From positions 151,501 to 215,500 of the forward strand of contig BROI01000001.1 in NCBI GenBank assembly GCA_027923505.1: a stretch of DNA of 64,000 bases, given 5' to 3'. The notes below the pieces were generated by a model. The model saw nothing but the letters and a program-made list of their open reading frames with translations. It was not told the origin of the DNA and searched no databases. Positions 38,725 through 48,806 of this stretch are shown piece by piece. Source of the DNA: Mayamaea pseudoterrestris (taxonomy: Eukaryota > Bacillariophyta > Bacillariophyceae > Sellaphorales > Sellaphoraceae). Each line of letters starts with the position of its first letter. The first letter of the stretch is position 1. The position numbers and the translations under genes were made by a program.

Positions 38725-40702
38725 ATGCCGCAGATACAAGCCTTTGCAGTCACTGATGCGGACAAGGTAAGTCATGTAACGAGATGGACCTGCTCGACGG
38801 ACGACGAAAATATACCGGACATGAATGCCTGTTGCGCGGGATGCTGAAAGTTTTGCAAGCTACTTGGTCGCCGTATCTGATACTCACAGCCGAAACCCCT
38901 TTTCTTTTAATTTACAGAACGCCATTGACGAGAAGCGATTCGCCGCCCTTGACACGCACCGTCCGGACGATTGGATGGGAGCGTCGGATCATAATCGCTC
39001 GTCGAGCAGCATGCGCGGATCATTCACTCGCAAGGACAATAGCAACCATGGTCCTCATTCTCCCAAGAAGAAGAGCTTGACCTTGGCCGAGGCTCGCGAA
39101 AAGATTGCTCATTTGGCGAAAGGCGACACGGACATTGAAACGAGCGATCACCATCATGTGCAGCATGGCAGTCATTCTCGCATGCCAACTGCTCCCGCTA
39201 TGGATATGGAGAGTGATTTGGATGACGAGGACGATGATGGTGTCGTCGAGTATTACTCGGCCGAGGAAGAGGAAACTGAAGCTGCAATGGTTTCGGATGA
39301 AGAGGAGGAACAGGCAGCACCCTCGACTTCTGCCGCAGTTTCCAAACCAATTACGCGGGCCACTGCAACTGACGCAGCCAAGCAGCCAGTGAAGCGAATT
39401 TCTACGTTCGAGTTGCAAATGGAAGGCATGACGAACAAGGATGACGAAAATATTGAACGCGTCAATCCAAACGCCAAGGCCAAGCATTCACAAGCACCAG
39501 AAGGATACGAAAATGATGGAAGCAAGCCTTGTGCATCCGCTGACATTGACTTGGACGCCTTGCAGGAAGCTCCACGCGCTCCACGATCCAAGCTTGATCC
39601 CACCAGTCGCCCGCGCACCATGAGAGGCAATTCGTTTGGCGGAACGGACCATGTGTTTGATGAAGGGACACTGCGTCGTGGTGAAAAGAAACCAACAGCG
39701 GTCGACAAGCACTTGCAGGCCAAGGTGGAGGAAGGAGCATTACCTGCGTCGGATTTTTCCAAGCCTATTGTCGTTGACGAGTCGGCTCGGCCAGACTATG
39801 CGCAGCGGCCGGGAAGCGTTCGTGGAAAGAGCAACATTGATTCGGACAAGGTGGCGAATGCAGCGTTGGGAGCTGGAAGTGCGAATGAAGGTGGTAGCAG
39901 CAACCATGGAGAAGAAGGGATTGAAGCGATTGTTGCGTCCGAGACTTCATTGGCCAAGGCTGATACCAAGAAACCAGCCAAGCGCATCTCTTCCTTTGAG
40001 TTGCAAATGGAAGGCCTTGCCAGTAAGGATGACGAAAACATTGAACGCGTCAACCCAAATGCCAAGGCCAAGCCATCCCAAGCACCTGAAGGATACGAAG
40101 ACGAAGAAAGAAACCCATTGACGGCGGCGGATGGTCTCGACCTTGACGATTTGCCGGAAGCTCCGCGAGCGCCCAAATCCCTCTTGGATCCAACGAGTCG
40201 TCCACGCACCTTGCGTGGCAACTCGTTTGGGGGCACGGATCATGTGTTTGACGAGGGAACAATTCGACGAGGAGACAAGAAACCCAAGGCTATTGAGAAG
40301 CACTTGCAGGAAAAGATGGCTACCGAAGAGAGTGAATACAGCAAGCCTATTACTCACGTTGACGAATCAGTTCGTCCCGACTATGCTCAACGTCCTGGCG
40401 TTGTTCGCGGCAAGAGCGGAATTGATGAGGACAAGCTGGCCGGCGTGGTTTCTAACATCCGAACTGGAGGTAAGAAGAAGTCGCCGGCAGTGGCAAGCGA
40501 TGATAATGAAATATCAAGCACTGGTGATCGACCTGCGCCACCAAAGCATTCCGATAGCAATGAGGAACTGCCAGATGTACGACGGCCTTCTGGATTTGGC
40601 GTCACGCTCCGAGGTACCAAGAAGGGAGAAAGGCTTTTGGCTGGGGAGGAGATTGCGCACCGAGTGGGAGGCATTCGAATTGTTGACGATGACGAGCAGT
40701 GA
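38725..40702 (+). CDS. Acidic W-K-P-related protein with a 157-residue tandem duplication
   Basis: Exon 1 is 38725-38766 (14 codons, MPQIQAFAVTDADK) and exon 2 is 38918-40702; the intron is 151 bp, phase 0, with GTAAGT and TTACAG. The product is about 608 residues. Acidic patches lie near 110-170. Two long repeats follow (39386-39856 and 39974-40441). Each holds KRISxFELQMEG, DDENIERVNPNAKAK, SQAPEGYE, a P-R-T-M/L-R-G-N-S-F-G-G block and a D-Y-A-Q-R-P-G-x-V-R-G-K-S ending. The C-terminus has the family's closing signature (LRGTKKGERLLAGEEI followed by VGGIRIVDDD), but no W-K-P motif is present. It is thus a divergent relative of the neighbouring genes. Function unknown. Confidence 0.75.
39386..40441 (+). 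repeat. Two 157-codon tandem coding repeats
   Basis: Repeat 1 is 39386-39856 and repeat 2 is 39974-40441, separated by a 39-codon linker. They match in most positions at protein level with only a one-codon length difference. The shared F-G-G-T-D-H-V-F-D-E-G-T core is unchanged. Confidence 0.9.
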
Positions 40703-41003
40703 TTTATTGTATCGCTCATGTAATTGTTATGTAAAGATTGTTTGTCACCATTATGGATCCGATAGAGCCATAAGTATTCACACTGTCTGCCCTTTTTGCT
40801 CCGCTCTCGGCGAGGCCACTAGCATTTTACGGTCACTCGTAAAATTTGTGAATGACGACCATGTTCTGACAGGGCAACTTTCAACTCGTACCTCGCCCAT
40901 GGAGTTAACAACATACTACAAAAATGATAAACGAATAATCAGGAGTTTTATCCAGTAATCTTACAACTGGAGCTTGTACATCAAATCATCATTACACTTG
41001 CGC

Positions 41004-42149
41004 TTATCCACCCGCTTGAAGCCGCGCCAGCTCGGCCATTTTCGCCGCCAAGATCTTTTGCAGGTCCTCCACTTCGGCATCTGGTCGTGCCTCATCTTCA
41101 TCATCGTAATCTCCCTCTGTCTCCTCCTCGACAATTTCTTCTTCCTCGTATTCTTCCTCCTCCTCCTCATCATCATCGTCTTGATAGTCGTTCTGACTTT
41201 CGACGGCCGGCGGTGAAGGTGCTACAGCACGCGAATGCAAAATCGCCTTGCTGCCATGACGATTCGCCATTGGACTAGCTCGGAACTCGGATGACGGTGG
41301 CGGCGTTGGCATCGGCCTGTACTGCTCCTGCTGCGAAGGTTGCAGTTCCATGGAAGGCGACTCCAGGGCTGCCAAGGCTGCATTCGTCACGGTTCTTCGA
41401 CTAAACTTGTTGGGGCTATCATCGTACTGGCCCTGTCGAATCTTTGCACCAGAGTCGGTCGATCGAAGTTTGTTTTTCGCCCAAGCTGGCTTGAATTTTG
41501 GCTGATCGGCTTGGCGGCCATAGGCGCCAAAGGAAGTTTGCTTCAAATTGTTAGCAATACCTTCGTAACCAAGCGCTGAAAGCAAATCCCAATATCCTGG
41601 AGGCATTTTGGATCCTCTTAAGAAAGACTGTGATGATATATCGGTAGGAAATAGTAAATGAGCAATGTATGCGTGAGAGAAAGTAAATTGTGGCATCCAC
41701 GATAAACATCGATGAACAAGCATTTTCTATCCAAATCCCTCACTCAATCCTGCATCATCACAAACTTCACATACCTGATAATCTGGATGCCTCGAAGAGA
41801 TTCCCAGCAAGGCAAGAGACTCGGATGTCACGCTTCCAACCTTGAAGTTGCGTCCAAGACAACCGCCTTCAGTTTCACCTTGATGACTTCCTCCTGCACC
41901 ACGTCCTCCCCATGTCGTTGGAAGTCCTCGTAGCGGCTGTCCATCTGGTCCAATGATTGGCTTTTTATCAGGTCCAAGAAACTCGGCACCGTCCTTGCAT
42001 CGATCCATTTGCTGGTAAAAGTAAGTCATATTTTCCTCGGCTAAACGTGTGACGGCTTCCTGCTCCAAGTCCAAAACGTAGTGCGGCGTAATTTCCATCC
42101 ACCAACGAGGCACGCGGCCGACGCCCGGTCCAAGGTCAGTTGCTGCCAT
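41004..42149 (-). CDS. W-K-P-related protein with acidic C-terminus, two exons
   Basis: Exon 1 is 42149-41775 (125 codons, donor GTATGT) and exon 2 is 41627-41004 (207 codons plus stop); the intron is 147 bp, phase 0. The product is 332 residues. The N-terminal half has a compact, Trp/Tyr-rich segment (RVPRWWMEITPHYVLDLEQEAV, ENMTYFYQQMDRCKD, LLSALGYEGIANNL) without a named domain. Then comes one degenerate family unit (FKPAWAKNKLRSTDSGAKIRQGQ). The last 90 residues are Pro/Ser-rich followed by a dense acidic run (YQDDDDEEEEEEYEEEEIVEEE) and a short helix (LQKILAAKMAELARLQ). Inclusion in the family rests on the W-A-K-x-K-L-R-S-T-x-S-G match and on position. The reversed order (acidic tract after the unit) is unlike its neighbours. 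Confidence 0.72.
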
Positions 42150-42647
42150 GATAGTGTTAGATTGTTAAACGATAGTTGCTTGGAGTAGTGCTGCTCGCCT
42201 TGTCGAAAATGTTGGAAGCGTCTTGGTCGATCGGCCGCAAGATCCAGCCGCGCCGAGAGTACACAAACACCGATAGTGCAGGAGTCACGCAAAATGACCC
42301 TACCGGTACGAAAGCGCAAGCGCCGTTTGGCATAGCTCGTAGCGGTATTGAACGTCACGTCAGTTATCGCCGAAACTTCTATCAGCGAGTCGAACGACGA
42401 CAAACCTTTCGAAACAATTTGCTTGCGCCACGTTCGACAAGCACCTGAGGTCGTGCTTTTGTATAGACGAATAGAACTAAAGTAAGCATCAAGTACTCTG
42501 CAGTCAATCTCCATCCCTTCACTCGCAAAACCAGCAGCCAACGCGACGAAGCTATCGGCTTGGTCAGCATTGTCAGATTGTCAGACATCGGCCGATCGGA
42601 TTCCATCGCGCCTCTACCGACTGCTTGCAGCTCCACTCGCATAGTTG
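42150..42647. promoter_or_regulatory. Divergent interval, W-K-P-related / DJ-1-like gene
   Basis: About 500 bp with CAAAATGAC at 42290-42298, shared with other intervals of the repeat family. No gene is supported inside it. Confidence 0.4.
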
Positions 42648-43547
42648 ATGTGGGAAGAAAAGTACCAAACGCTGGTTTTGTCCATCAAGAAGAATAAACA
42701 CCCAAACATGGGCGCATTGGTGGATCCACCGGCGGGCGATGAAAATGCGTATAGAGCAGCGCCAACAACGACAAAGAAACAGCAATTATCATCAACATCC
42801 ATAAGTAGAAACATGATGCGGACCGTCACACTCGAGCAAGTCGTTCAAACCGTTACACTCGAACCAGCCCGCGGTCGACTGCGCGTTGGCATTCTCCTGT
42901 TTCAGGACGTTCAAGTACTCGACTACTGCGGGCCATCGGAAGTGTTTAGTGTCACGCGCCTCGTTGGGCAAGCACCGAATGTCCAAGCTACAACAACCAG
43001 TCCCTTTCAAGTGATACTTGTTGCCGAAACACTTGATCCAATCACTTGCCGGGGTGGAATGGAGGTGATGCCACACGTTGACTTTGACTCTTGTCCGGAG
43101 CTTGACATTTTCCTCGTGCCTGGCGGGGTCGGTACGGGAAAGCTGCGCTACTATATTCCCGTTATTAACTTTGTACGAGCCAAGGGCAAGGAATGCAAAA
43201 TACTAGCCGCTATATCGAGTGGGGCCATACTGCTGGCCCAAGCTGGATTGCTGGATAAACGACATGTTGCGACACACCATCAAACGCTTGACTTGCTCGA
43301 AACTGAGTTTGGGAATAGCGTCACAGTGGAGCGCAAGCTGCAGTGGGTCCAACATGGCAAACTCTTTACAGGAGCTGAAGGCATTGACGTTTCGCTAAAG
43401 ATTGTGCAGCAGATATTCGGAGAAATTGCGGCAAAGGCAACGGCGCGGCACATGGAGCACGCGTTCCCGGACACGAACCAGCGACTAGTCAATTTAGATG
43501 ACGATGAGAATGAAACTGGGTGCGAGCTGCGATGCTCCATTATGTAA
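42648..43547 (+). CDS. DJ-1/PfpI-family protein with serine at the nucleophile position
   Basis: Intronless, 299 residues from the ATG at 42648. After a variable N-terminus (about 75 residues) a single DJ-1/PfpI domain covers about 80-275: RLRVGILLFQDVQVLDYCGPSEVFSVTRL (strand and the conserved G-P-x-E-V-F loop), LVAETLDPITCRGGMEVMP, FLVPGGVGT, then the elbow. There, members with activity usually read A-V-C-T-G-A; this protein has A-A-I-S-S-G-A, so Ser190 replaces the nucleophilic Cys. The following LLDKRHVATHHQTLDLL is as in isonitrile-hydratase-like members, with His retained. No AraC helix-turn-helix follows. The fold is clear; catalytic activity is doubtful, or uses serine. Confidence 0.85.
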   Translation: MWEEKYQTLVLSIKKNKHPNMGALVDPPAGDENAYRAAPTTTKKQQLSSTSISRNMMRTVTLEQVVQTVTLEPARGRLRVGILLFQDVQVLDYCGPSEVFSVTRLVGQAPNVQATTTSPFQVILVAETLDPITCRGGMEVMPHVDFDSCPELDIFLVPGGVGTGKLRYYIPVINFVRAKGKECKILAAISSGAILLAQAGLLDKRHVATHHQTLDLLETEFGNSVTVERKLQWVQHGKLFTGAEGIDVSLKIVQQIFGEIAAKATARHMEHAFPDTNQRLVNLDDDENETGCELRCSIM

Positions 43548-43757
43548 TTGAAATGTAGTTTTGCAAGTTCCGTCTGGGCTACAAGATAAACTGCTTGTTA
43601 TCGCTGTCAAAATATCAAATTCTGGTTTTTGCACCACTTGCGACTCAGTAACAGTTATTATAAACAAATGAACCCACTGAATCGAACGTTGTATGCTCCG
43701 GATTGCGAGGCAAATGGAGCGGGGTAGCTAATTATGTCGTAGAGCGATTAAGTCATT

Positions 43758-43774
43758 GCGGGGGGAACCCCCGC
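43758..43774. other. Perfect 7-bp-stem GC hairpin
   Basis: GCGGGGG and CCCCCGC are separated by GAA. The outer bases AGAGC (43741-43745) and GCTCT (43773-43777) could extend the fold only partly. It lies beyond the DJ-1-like gene's 3' end. Confidence 0.4.
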
Positions 43775-43784
43775 TCTTCCTCTA

Positions 43785-43800
43785 ACCCGCGCGAGCGGGT
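43785..43800. other. Second GC hairpin next to the first
   Basis: ACCCGC and GCGGGT flank a GCGA loop, a stable tetraloop type. It is separated by 10 bp from the preceding hairpin. Confidence 0.4.
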
Positions 43801-44471
43801 GATCACGGGACTGGATTGAACTGGGTCGTGCCGCATCCCATGCTAAAAAGCGCGGTTCCTTGGTCTCCGGGTTGGTTTGGCCGATTTTCATGGCATCGCC
43901 ACTTTTACGGTCGAATTGCGGGACCAAGGAGGCATTCCATTGCAACCAGCAAGATTTCATGAGAACCACAAGGAAGCAGGGAATATGATTCCGTTCAAAT
44001 TGTTGCCGCGGGACCAAAATTGAGTGAGTGAGGCGCTTCCATTTGATCAAGGTGCGAATTGGTCGAATCTTCAATCGTCGACGCGACTGCCTTAACATGC
44101 ATGCTTTTGGCTGAAACGATCGCAATAGACCATTTAATATATACTTGATACAATGTACGAGTAATAGCCTGGGGTAATTGCTCTAGCCAAAGTTGTTGCA
44201 GTGTTTCTGTCGAGATGAACTGAGTCAATTTACGAGAATCGTCCCAGCACGACCAAAAGTAAAAGTTATTTCGACATTTTTTACCATTGAATTCTTTAAT
44301 GATTTAAGTAGACGATGGTATGCTCAGATTCTCTGTATCGTCATTCTGGACCGAGTTTGATCCCAGAGAAGCACGACCAAGCGTCTGTTCGTGCTCATTT
44401 AGAGCCTATGCGACACTCATTCGGTTCATGCATTGGGGCATCGGCACGTACCGGTACTCGCTTAGCTACTT

Positions 44472-44529
44472 TAGCCATGCCTACTGGTTGTCAATAGCAA
44501 TAGCCATGCCTGCCGGTAGTCAATAGCAT
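44472..44529 (+). repeat. 29-bp imperfect tandem duplication
   Basis: Units 44472-44500 and 44501-44529 share TAGCCATGCCT and GTCAATAGCA with a few changes between. The repeat lies outside any supported gene. Confidence 0.8.
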
Positions 44530-45045
44530 GAACGATACATTTGTAGTAGCAACAGCTGTAATGCTTTCGGAGGAATGAGTATGGATGTTTACGCTAGAAA
44601 TGCTGTATCCTTGGCGCATTCAATGTCCTGCAGAGGGACCCTTGCCAGTGGTTAGCAGGCTGCCAACCGCGACACTGCTTTTCAATGTCCCGCTAGCTAA
44701 TATTCTCAAAGTATAGTTCATTGGTGATTAATGAAACATTCAGCTTGCTTTTCGCTCTCTTATTTTGTTCGTCAATTCTTTCAGCTTCTGCCATTTGAGC
44801 TTGCTGTTTGTCGCCTACCGTAGTAGTAGCTTATGCCAAGCATACAAGTTTGCCCCCCGCAACTTGCCGTAGGTAACCATTTATACCTCTACGACAGTTT
44901 AAAATTTCAAAATTTATTGCGAGCCGGTCGGCTTGCAACTGTGGACGAATTTGGCCTCACAAAATCTGCAGGAGGTGACAGCTGATGAACCGTGAGGAAG
45001 CGACAATGATGCTATGTACCTAAGGATCGTCAAATCTATTGTAAC

Positions 45046-47097
45046 ATGAACATTACCAAGGCTGCTGTCAAGCGCGTCAGATCAGCGTCGCCGTTTCGCA
45101 GGTCACCAACAGCTTTCGAGTTGATCGAGCAGGTTCGCCAACAGGAAATTGAGCAACGACAACGATGTGAAAAACAACTACGTACTCGCCATGAAATGCA
45201 GCAAAATTACTACTCAAAGAGCGCAGTAGATGGATGTACTCGTCGCCCTGGAGAAGCTACAGACCACGAACAAGTTTACTGTATTAAGCCGACAAAAGAA
45301 GGAAATCTTCATCTCACTCAAAACGAGCCCCGTGCCGAGCGACGATCTTGGCGCGAACCTTACAAGGCGTCTTATAAAAATGAAGAAATAGATGCCAGAA
45401 CCTGTGCCTGGTCTTCTGCAAGTTCTCATGGTTGGGACTCAAGAAGAGCTATGCATCGAGAAGCAGAGAAGCAAACGGCGTTTCGTGATCGATTAAGACG
45501 ACCTGAGACACGCAAACAGCAATCAACACATGACCAAACTCGAAGAGAAGAAAAGCCAGCGAGAATACGGCATACTGAGCCGCTCAGTGAGCATTCGCGA
45601 CCTTTCTACACAGCGACGGGTGCTTGTAGAGTGGAACGACATGTTAAGCAGGAGTCAATTAAAAATGGCAAATATATTGCAGATGGCCATCAACTTTTAT
45701 CAACGAGCATACGGAAGCAGGAAGAGACTCTTACAGTTAGCGATCGAGCGCAAAGAAATCGCAAGCTCGCGTTGAAGTTAATAAACTGCGCCGAAAAGGC
45801 TCGGGACCATGAATACGAACAGTTTCTAGCCGCCCAACAAACATTCGCCTCGCTTGATTACGACGTCGTTGCAGGCTTTATAGAGTCGAAGGTGAAGGCG
45901 CAGGCTCTCTGTAGACCAAAAGGATCAGTATCAAGTGACGAGAGCTTGACGAAAAATGAATCATCCCAAATCGATATGGTAACGGTTTGTCCGTCTTCCA
46001 GTTACGAGAACAACATTAGTAAACAGACAAAGGTAGCCGAAAATGTAATGAATGAGCATGACATCCGATCAATCCGCGATACTCTCAGCCTGATTGAAGA
46101 TCGTCTAAGAGATGCGTCGCGCAGCGGGCAAAAAGTTCCGCGTGCGGAAATGATAACTAATTTAAACCGTGTGGCAAAGCTGTTGAACGTATCTATGGAG
46201 GAGATAAACGGGCCACGCGTTCCTTCCAGACAATCTGTTAAAGACGCGGCAACTCATCAATGCCAACAAGGCAGTTTCGAACATGTGAGGGAAACAAATG
46301 ACACTAGTCATGCGTCGTCAGCATCCAGTTTGGCATTCTCAGATGTCGTCGTGCCAAGTGCCGCTGTCGCGATGCCGAGGCAAAGGTCTAAAGCCCCTGC
46401 AATCCAAGACGAAAATTATAGCGACGATGTATCCGATATCGACAACTCAGAGTTTACAAAGTGGGCCAACGAGCTGGAAGACGATGACTCAAGGGAGGCA
46501 GCCAACTTTATTAGAGAGCTCATCAGCAACTTCAGCGCCGATTCAAGTGAGTATGGAGTTATCAAACCCATCCCACCGGCCAATGCGCCAGAACAAAACG
46601 TTTTATTGCAACACAGCAATCGCTCGTCGCTAGTACCTTCTTTGCATTCATGGACTACTAGTAAGCAGCGCGCGGTATATACGATGCAAGAATCGCGCGA
46701 GCGATCAATCTTGCATGACAGGACACCAATCAAGAGCAAACTCCGCCAACATCGAATACAGTCTTGGCAACGCATAAGCCAGGGCGCGTCATCACAATAT
46801 CAGCAGACTACAAATGCATCGGCTGCCCATTTGCTGACCAAACATGTCGATGGGCAACAAGGCGGTAGCGTCGAAGACAATTCATCGTGGAGTGATTCGT
46901 GCACAAGCAACACAATTGAATCTGAGTCTGACGAAAGCACTGTTCGTGTAGAGGTTGCTGGCATCAAAGATGCTATCATAGCTGCTTGCATGCCCTTTAT
47001 GAACCTGGAGGCTGCCTGTGGATCAGTTGACGACCTTATACAGAGAATGACGATCCTACAGCGAGACGCCTCCTATCCACGGTGGCGCCCATCGTAG
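45046..47097 (+). CDS. Large basic protein of unknown function
   Basis: Intronless, 683 residues. I recognise no domain. The N-terminus (about 1-75) is basic and helical (FELIEQVRQQEIEQRQRCEKQLRTRHEMQQ), then Arg/Glu/Gln/Lys-rich, suggesting coiled coils or nucleic-acid binding. Residues about 340-385 form a possible helical bundle (MNEHDIRSIRDTLSLIEDRLRDA). The centre is Ser/Asp-rich (DDVSDIDNSEFTKWANELEDDDSREAANFIREL). A Ser/Arg-rich region follows, and the end (GIKDAIIAACMPFMNLEAACGSVDDLIQRMTIL) may be helical. Codon choice looks less biased (more A/T-ending codons such as AAA, ACA, ATA) than in the neighbours, and the gene stands alone after 1.5 kb of gene-poor DNA, which may indicate a fast-evolving or recently acquired gene. 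A frame of this length by chance is very unlikely. Confidence 0.7.
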   Translation: MNITKAAVKRVRSASPFRRSPTAFELIEQVRQQEIEQRQRCEKQLRTRHEMQQNYYSKSAVDGCTRRPGEATDHEQVYCIKPTKEGNLHLTQNEPRAERRSWREPYKASYKNEEIDARTCAWSSASSHGWDSRRAMHREAEKQTAFRDRLRRPETRKQQSTHDQTRREEKPARIRHTEPLSEHSRPFYTATGACRVERHVKQESIKNGKYIADGHQLLSTSIRKQEETLTVSDRAQRNRKLALKLINCAEKARDHEYEQFLAAQQTFASLDYDVVAGFIESKVKAQALCRPKGSVSSDESLTKNESSQIDMVTVCPSSSYENNISKQTKVAENVMNEHDIRSIRDTLSLIEDRLRDASRSGQKVPRAEMITNLNRVAKLLNVSMEEINGPRVPSRQSVKDAATHQCQQGSFEHVRETNDTSHASSASSLAFSDVVVPSAAVAMPRQRSKAPAIQDENYSDDVSDIDNSEFTKWANELEDDDSREAANFIRELISNFSADSSEYGVIKPIPPANAPEQNVLLQHSNRSSLVPSLHSWTTSKQRAVYTMQESRERSILHDRTPIKSKLRQHRIQSWQRISQGASSQYQQTTNASAAHLLTKHVDGQQGGSVEDNSSWSDSCTSNTIESESDESTVRVEVAGIKDAIIAACMPFMNLEAACGSVDDLIQRMTILQRDASYPRWRPS

Positions 47098-47186
47098 TCC
47101 ACAAATGATAGGTACAGATAATGTGTAGACTACTAGTATGTGACATATATCATCTCTTGAGCTGTATGCACTCAAGTAACAGTCGA

Positions 47187-48476
47187 TTAGGAGCACGCAT
47201 ACGCCTCGAGATCCTTGCCGTTGTACAAGAGCACCGCCATGACAACATTGACAATTCCCAAGCAGTAAATGGCACCAAGCGAGGTGCCAAACAGCACCAT
47301 GCTCAGCATTCCAGTCATGATGACACTCATAGCCGTGGCATATCCCTTCAATACCGAGTCAGCATACTTGAGCACTGACGCTACAATGAGACCGCCAAGG
47401 GCGCTCATGATAATGGAGCATCTGCGGCGAAAAGAAGTCAAATTGAGATCTTCATTCGAGTAATACACCACATTCCACGACACAACTTACACTGCTCCAA
47501 AGGAGAAGTTATGAAAGAGTCCATACTGAATTATTGTTGCAAAGTCCGTCATGATTGCCCAAACACCAATGGTCAGTAGGCTCATTAGTGCCAATTGCAC
47601 TTGCGTATATGCCAAGCCGTACTCATTGCCATCCGCATCGAGCGGCTTGATCACTGCCCCGCCTCCTTTAATGACCTTTTCCGTATATACGGAAGCAAAT
47701 CCTGAACTCAATGCAATGCCAAGCGTTGCCAAGATTCCCTTGGTCGCATTGCCCCGGTCGTCCATCGATGCATTTGCTCCGCCTCGATCCAAATTGCAAA
47801 GCATGACGCCGCATGTCAGCAGCACCAAACTAACTATTTGAATGCGTTTCAGCTTCTTTCCCAACACGACAGCGGCAAAGGTGGCGGTAAAGAGTAGTTT
47901 CGACTGAACCGCCACGCTGAAAATGGCCGCGTTCAAATTGGCAAGCGCCACATACTCCAAACTCATTTGTAGATTGTACGCCGACGCTGGAACTGCCAGT
48001 AGCATGGTGTTTCGTTGATCTGCCTTGAGAAATCTCAGTATTGACAGCGGCGACTTGCGCATGACAAGTATAATATAAAGTGTCGAAAGGCTCAGCTTGA
48101 TGGACTCGCTGCCCAAGACGGCGGCCGACGTGAGAAACTTTGGCTGATTGGCCATGACGGCTCGCATCAATAAATTCTTTCCGCAGTTTTGAACTGCTAG
48201 TAACACCAGTACGAACAAGGCTGGTGAGCAGAATGAATTGCCGTGTCCCTTGACGGATGCTGCTTCCTCCTCCTGCCTCGCTAGCTGCTTTTCTTCCTCC
48301 GTTTCAATCGCTTCGACAATTTGCTTGACTTTTGGCAACTCAAGGTCATCATGGTCGTCTGAGCTTGTAGCAATATCAGCTGATACGAGAGATTCGAGCA
48401 AGTTGTCGTCATCCTTCTTGTCGGCGGCATGCGATCGAAAGATCATGCCGCTGCTGATGCCCATGCTTTGGAGCAT
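47187..48476 (-). CDS. Nucleotide-sugar transporter (SLC35/UAA-NST family)
   Basis: Exon 1 is 48476-47491 and exon 2 is 47421-47187; the 69-bp intron splits a GTA codon (GT|A) and is bounded by GTAAGT and CCGCAG. The product is 406 residues. About 95 cytosolic residues, acidic and Lys/Glu-rich, precede a set of about ten membrane helices (FVLVLLAVQNCGKNLLMRAVM ... LGSESIKLSLSTLYIILVM ... YVALANLNAAIFSVAVQSKLLFTATFAAVVLGKKLKRIQIVSLVLLTCGVML ... GALGGLIVASVLKYAD). The sequence L-S-x-L-Y-I-I and the V-Q-S-K-L-L-F-T-A block resemble UDP-galactose/CMP-sialic acid transporter relatives of the SLC35A group. It would exchange a nucleotide sugar for NMP in the Golgi/ER. Which sugar cannot be read from sequence. 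The start gives a long N-tail without signal peptide, as usual in this family. Confidence 0.88.
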
Positions 48477-48806
48477 TGTTTGTATCGCTACAATGAGAAA
48501 CGTATACTCTCCTTTTCTTTAAATCTCTCCTTTCGTGAATTTAGTTTGCTTCGGGAGTCAAGCTTGACAATGATCAAAGTTTCGATGGAAGGCGGCCAAG
48601 CCAACTTTCATCAGCCTCGTCGCGACGGCGCGGCGACCGCGAAAATCAAAACCGCTACGATACAATCTACCGTCGTTTTCCGTTACAAACAGTCATGCAT
48701 GCTCATGATACTTGTACCGATGTACTTCCCTAGCTCTTACTTACAGTTAGTAAAAGTAAGGCGCGTTCTACATGACCGATAGAGTATCTGAGTGTAATTT
48801 TCTTTG
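48477..48806. promoter_or_regulatory. Upstream region of the transporter gene
   Basis: A 330-bp interval between the transporter start (minus strand) and the 3' end of an LRR-like gene. It contains the GC-rich 10-mer at 48626-48635, within a 17-bp block identical to the copy at 34731. Otherwise featureless. Confidence 0.45.
48626..48635 (+). promoter_or_regulatory. CGGCGCGGCG promoter 10-mer (copy 3)
   Basis: 150 bp upstream of the transporter start. Flanks match the copy at 34731-34740 over 17 bp. Confidence 0.4.

Larger units (their letters stand above)
43548..45045. other. Gene-poor stretch with hairpins and a short tandem repeat
   Basis: About 1.5 kb without a convincing gene. A 125-codon minus-strand frame (43748-44125) reads with plausible composition (KSGDAMKIGQTNPETKEPRF) but has no partner or domain I recognise; it could be a gene relic. 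Two hairpins (43758-43774, 43785-43800) and a 29-bp imperfect duplication (44472-44529) lie inside. Confidence 0.4.

Noticed and set aside
10354-42149. Naming the repeat family as calponin repeats
   Set aside because: The L-x-T-x-x-G-x-x-L-K-x-G spacing is only loosely similar; the I-G-L-Q-M-G-T core of calponin repeats is missing.
43748-44125. 125-codon minus-strand frame
   Set aside because: Plausible composition but no domain or conserved neighbour; kept only as part of the gene-poor stretch.
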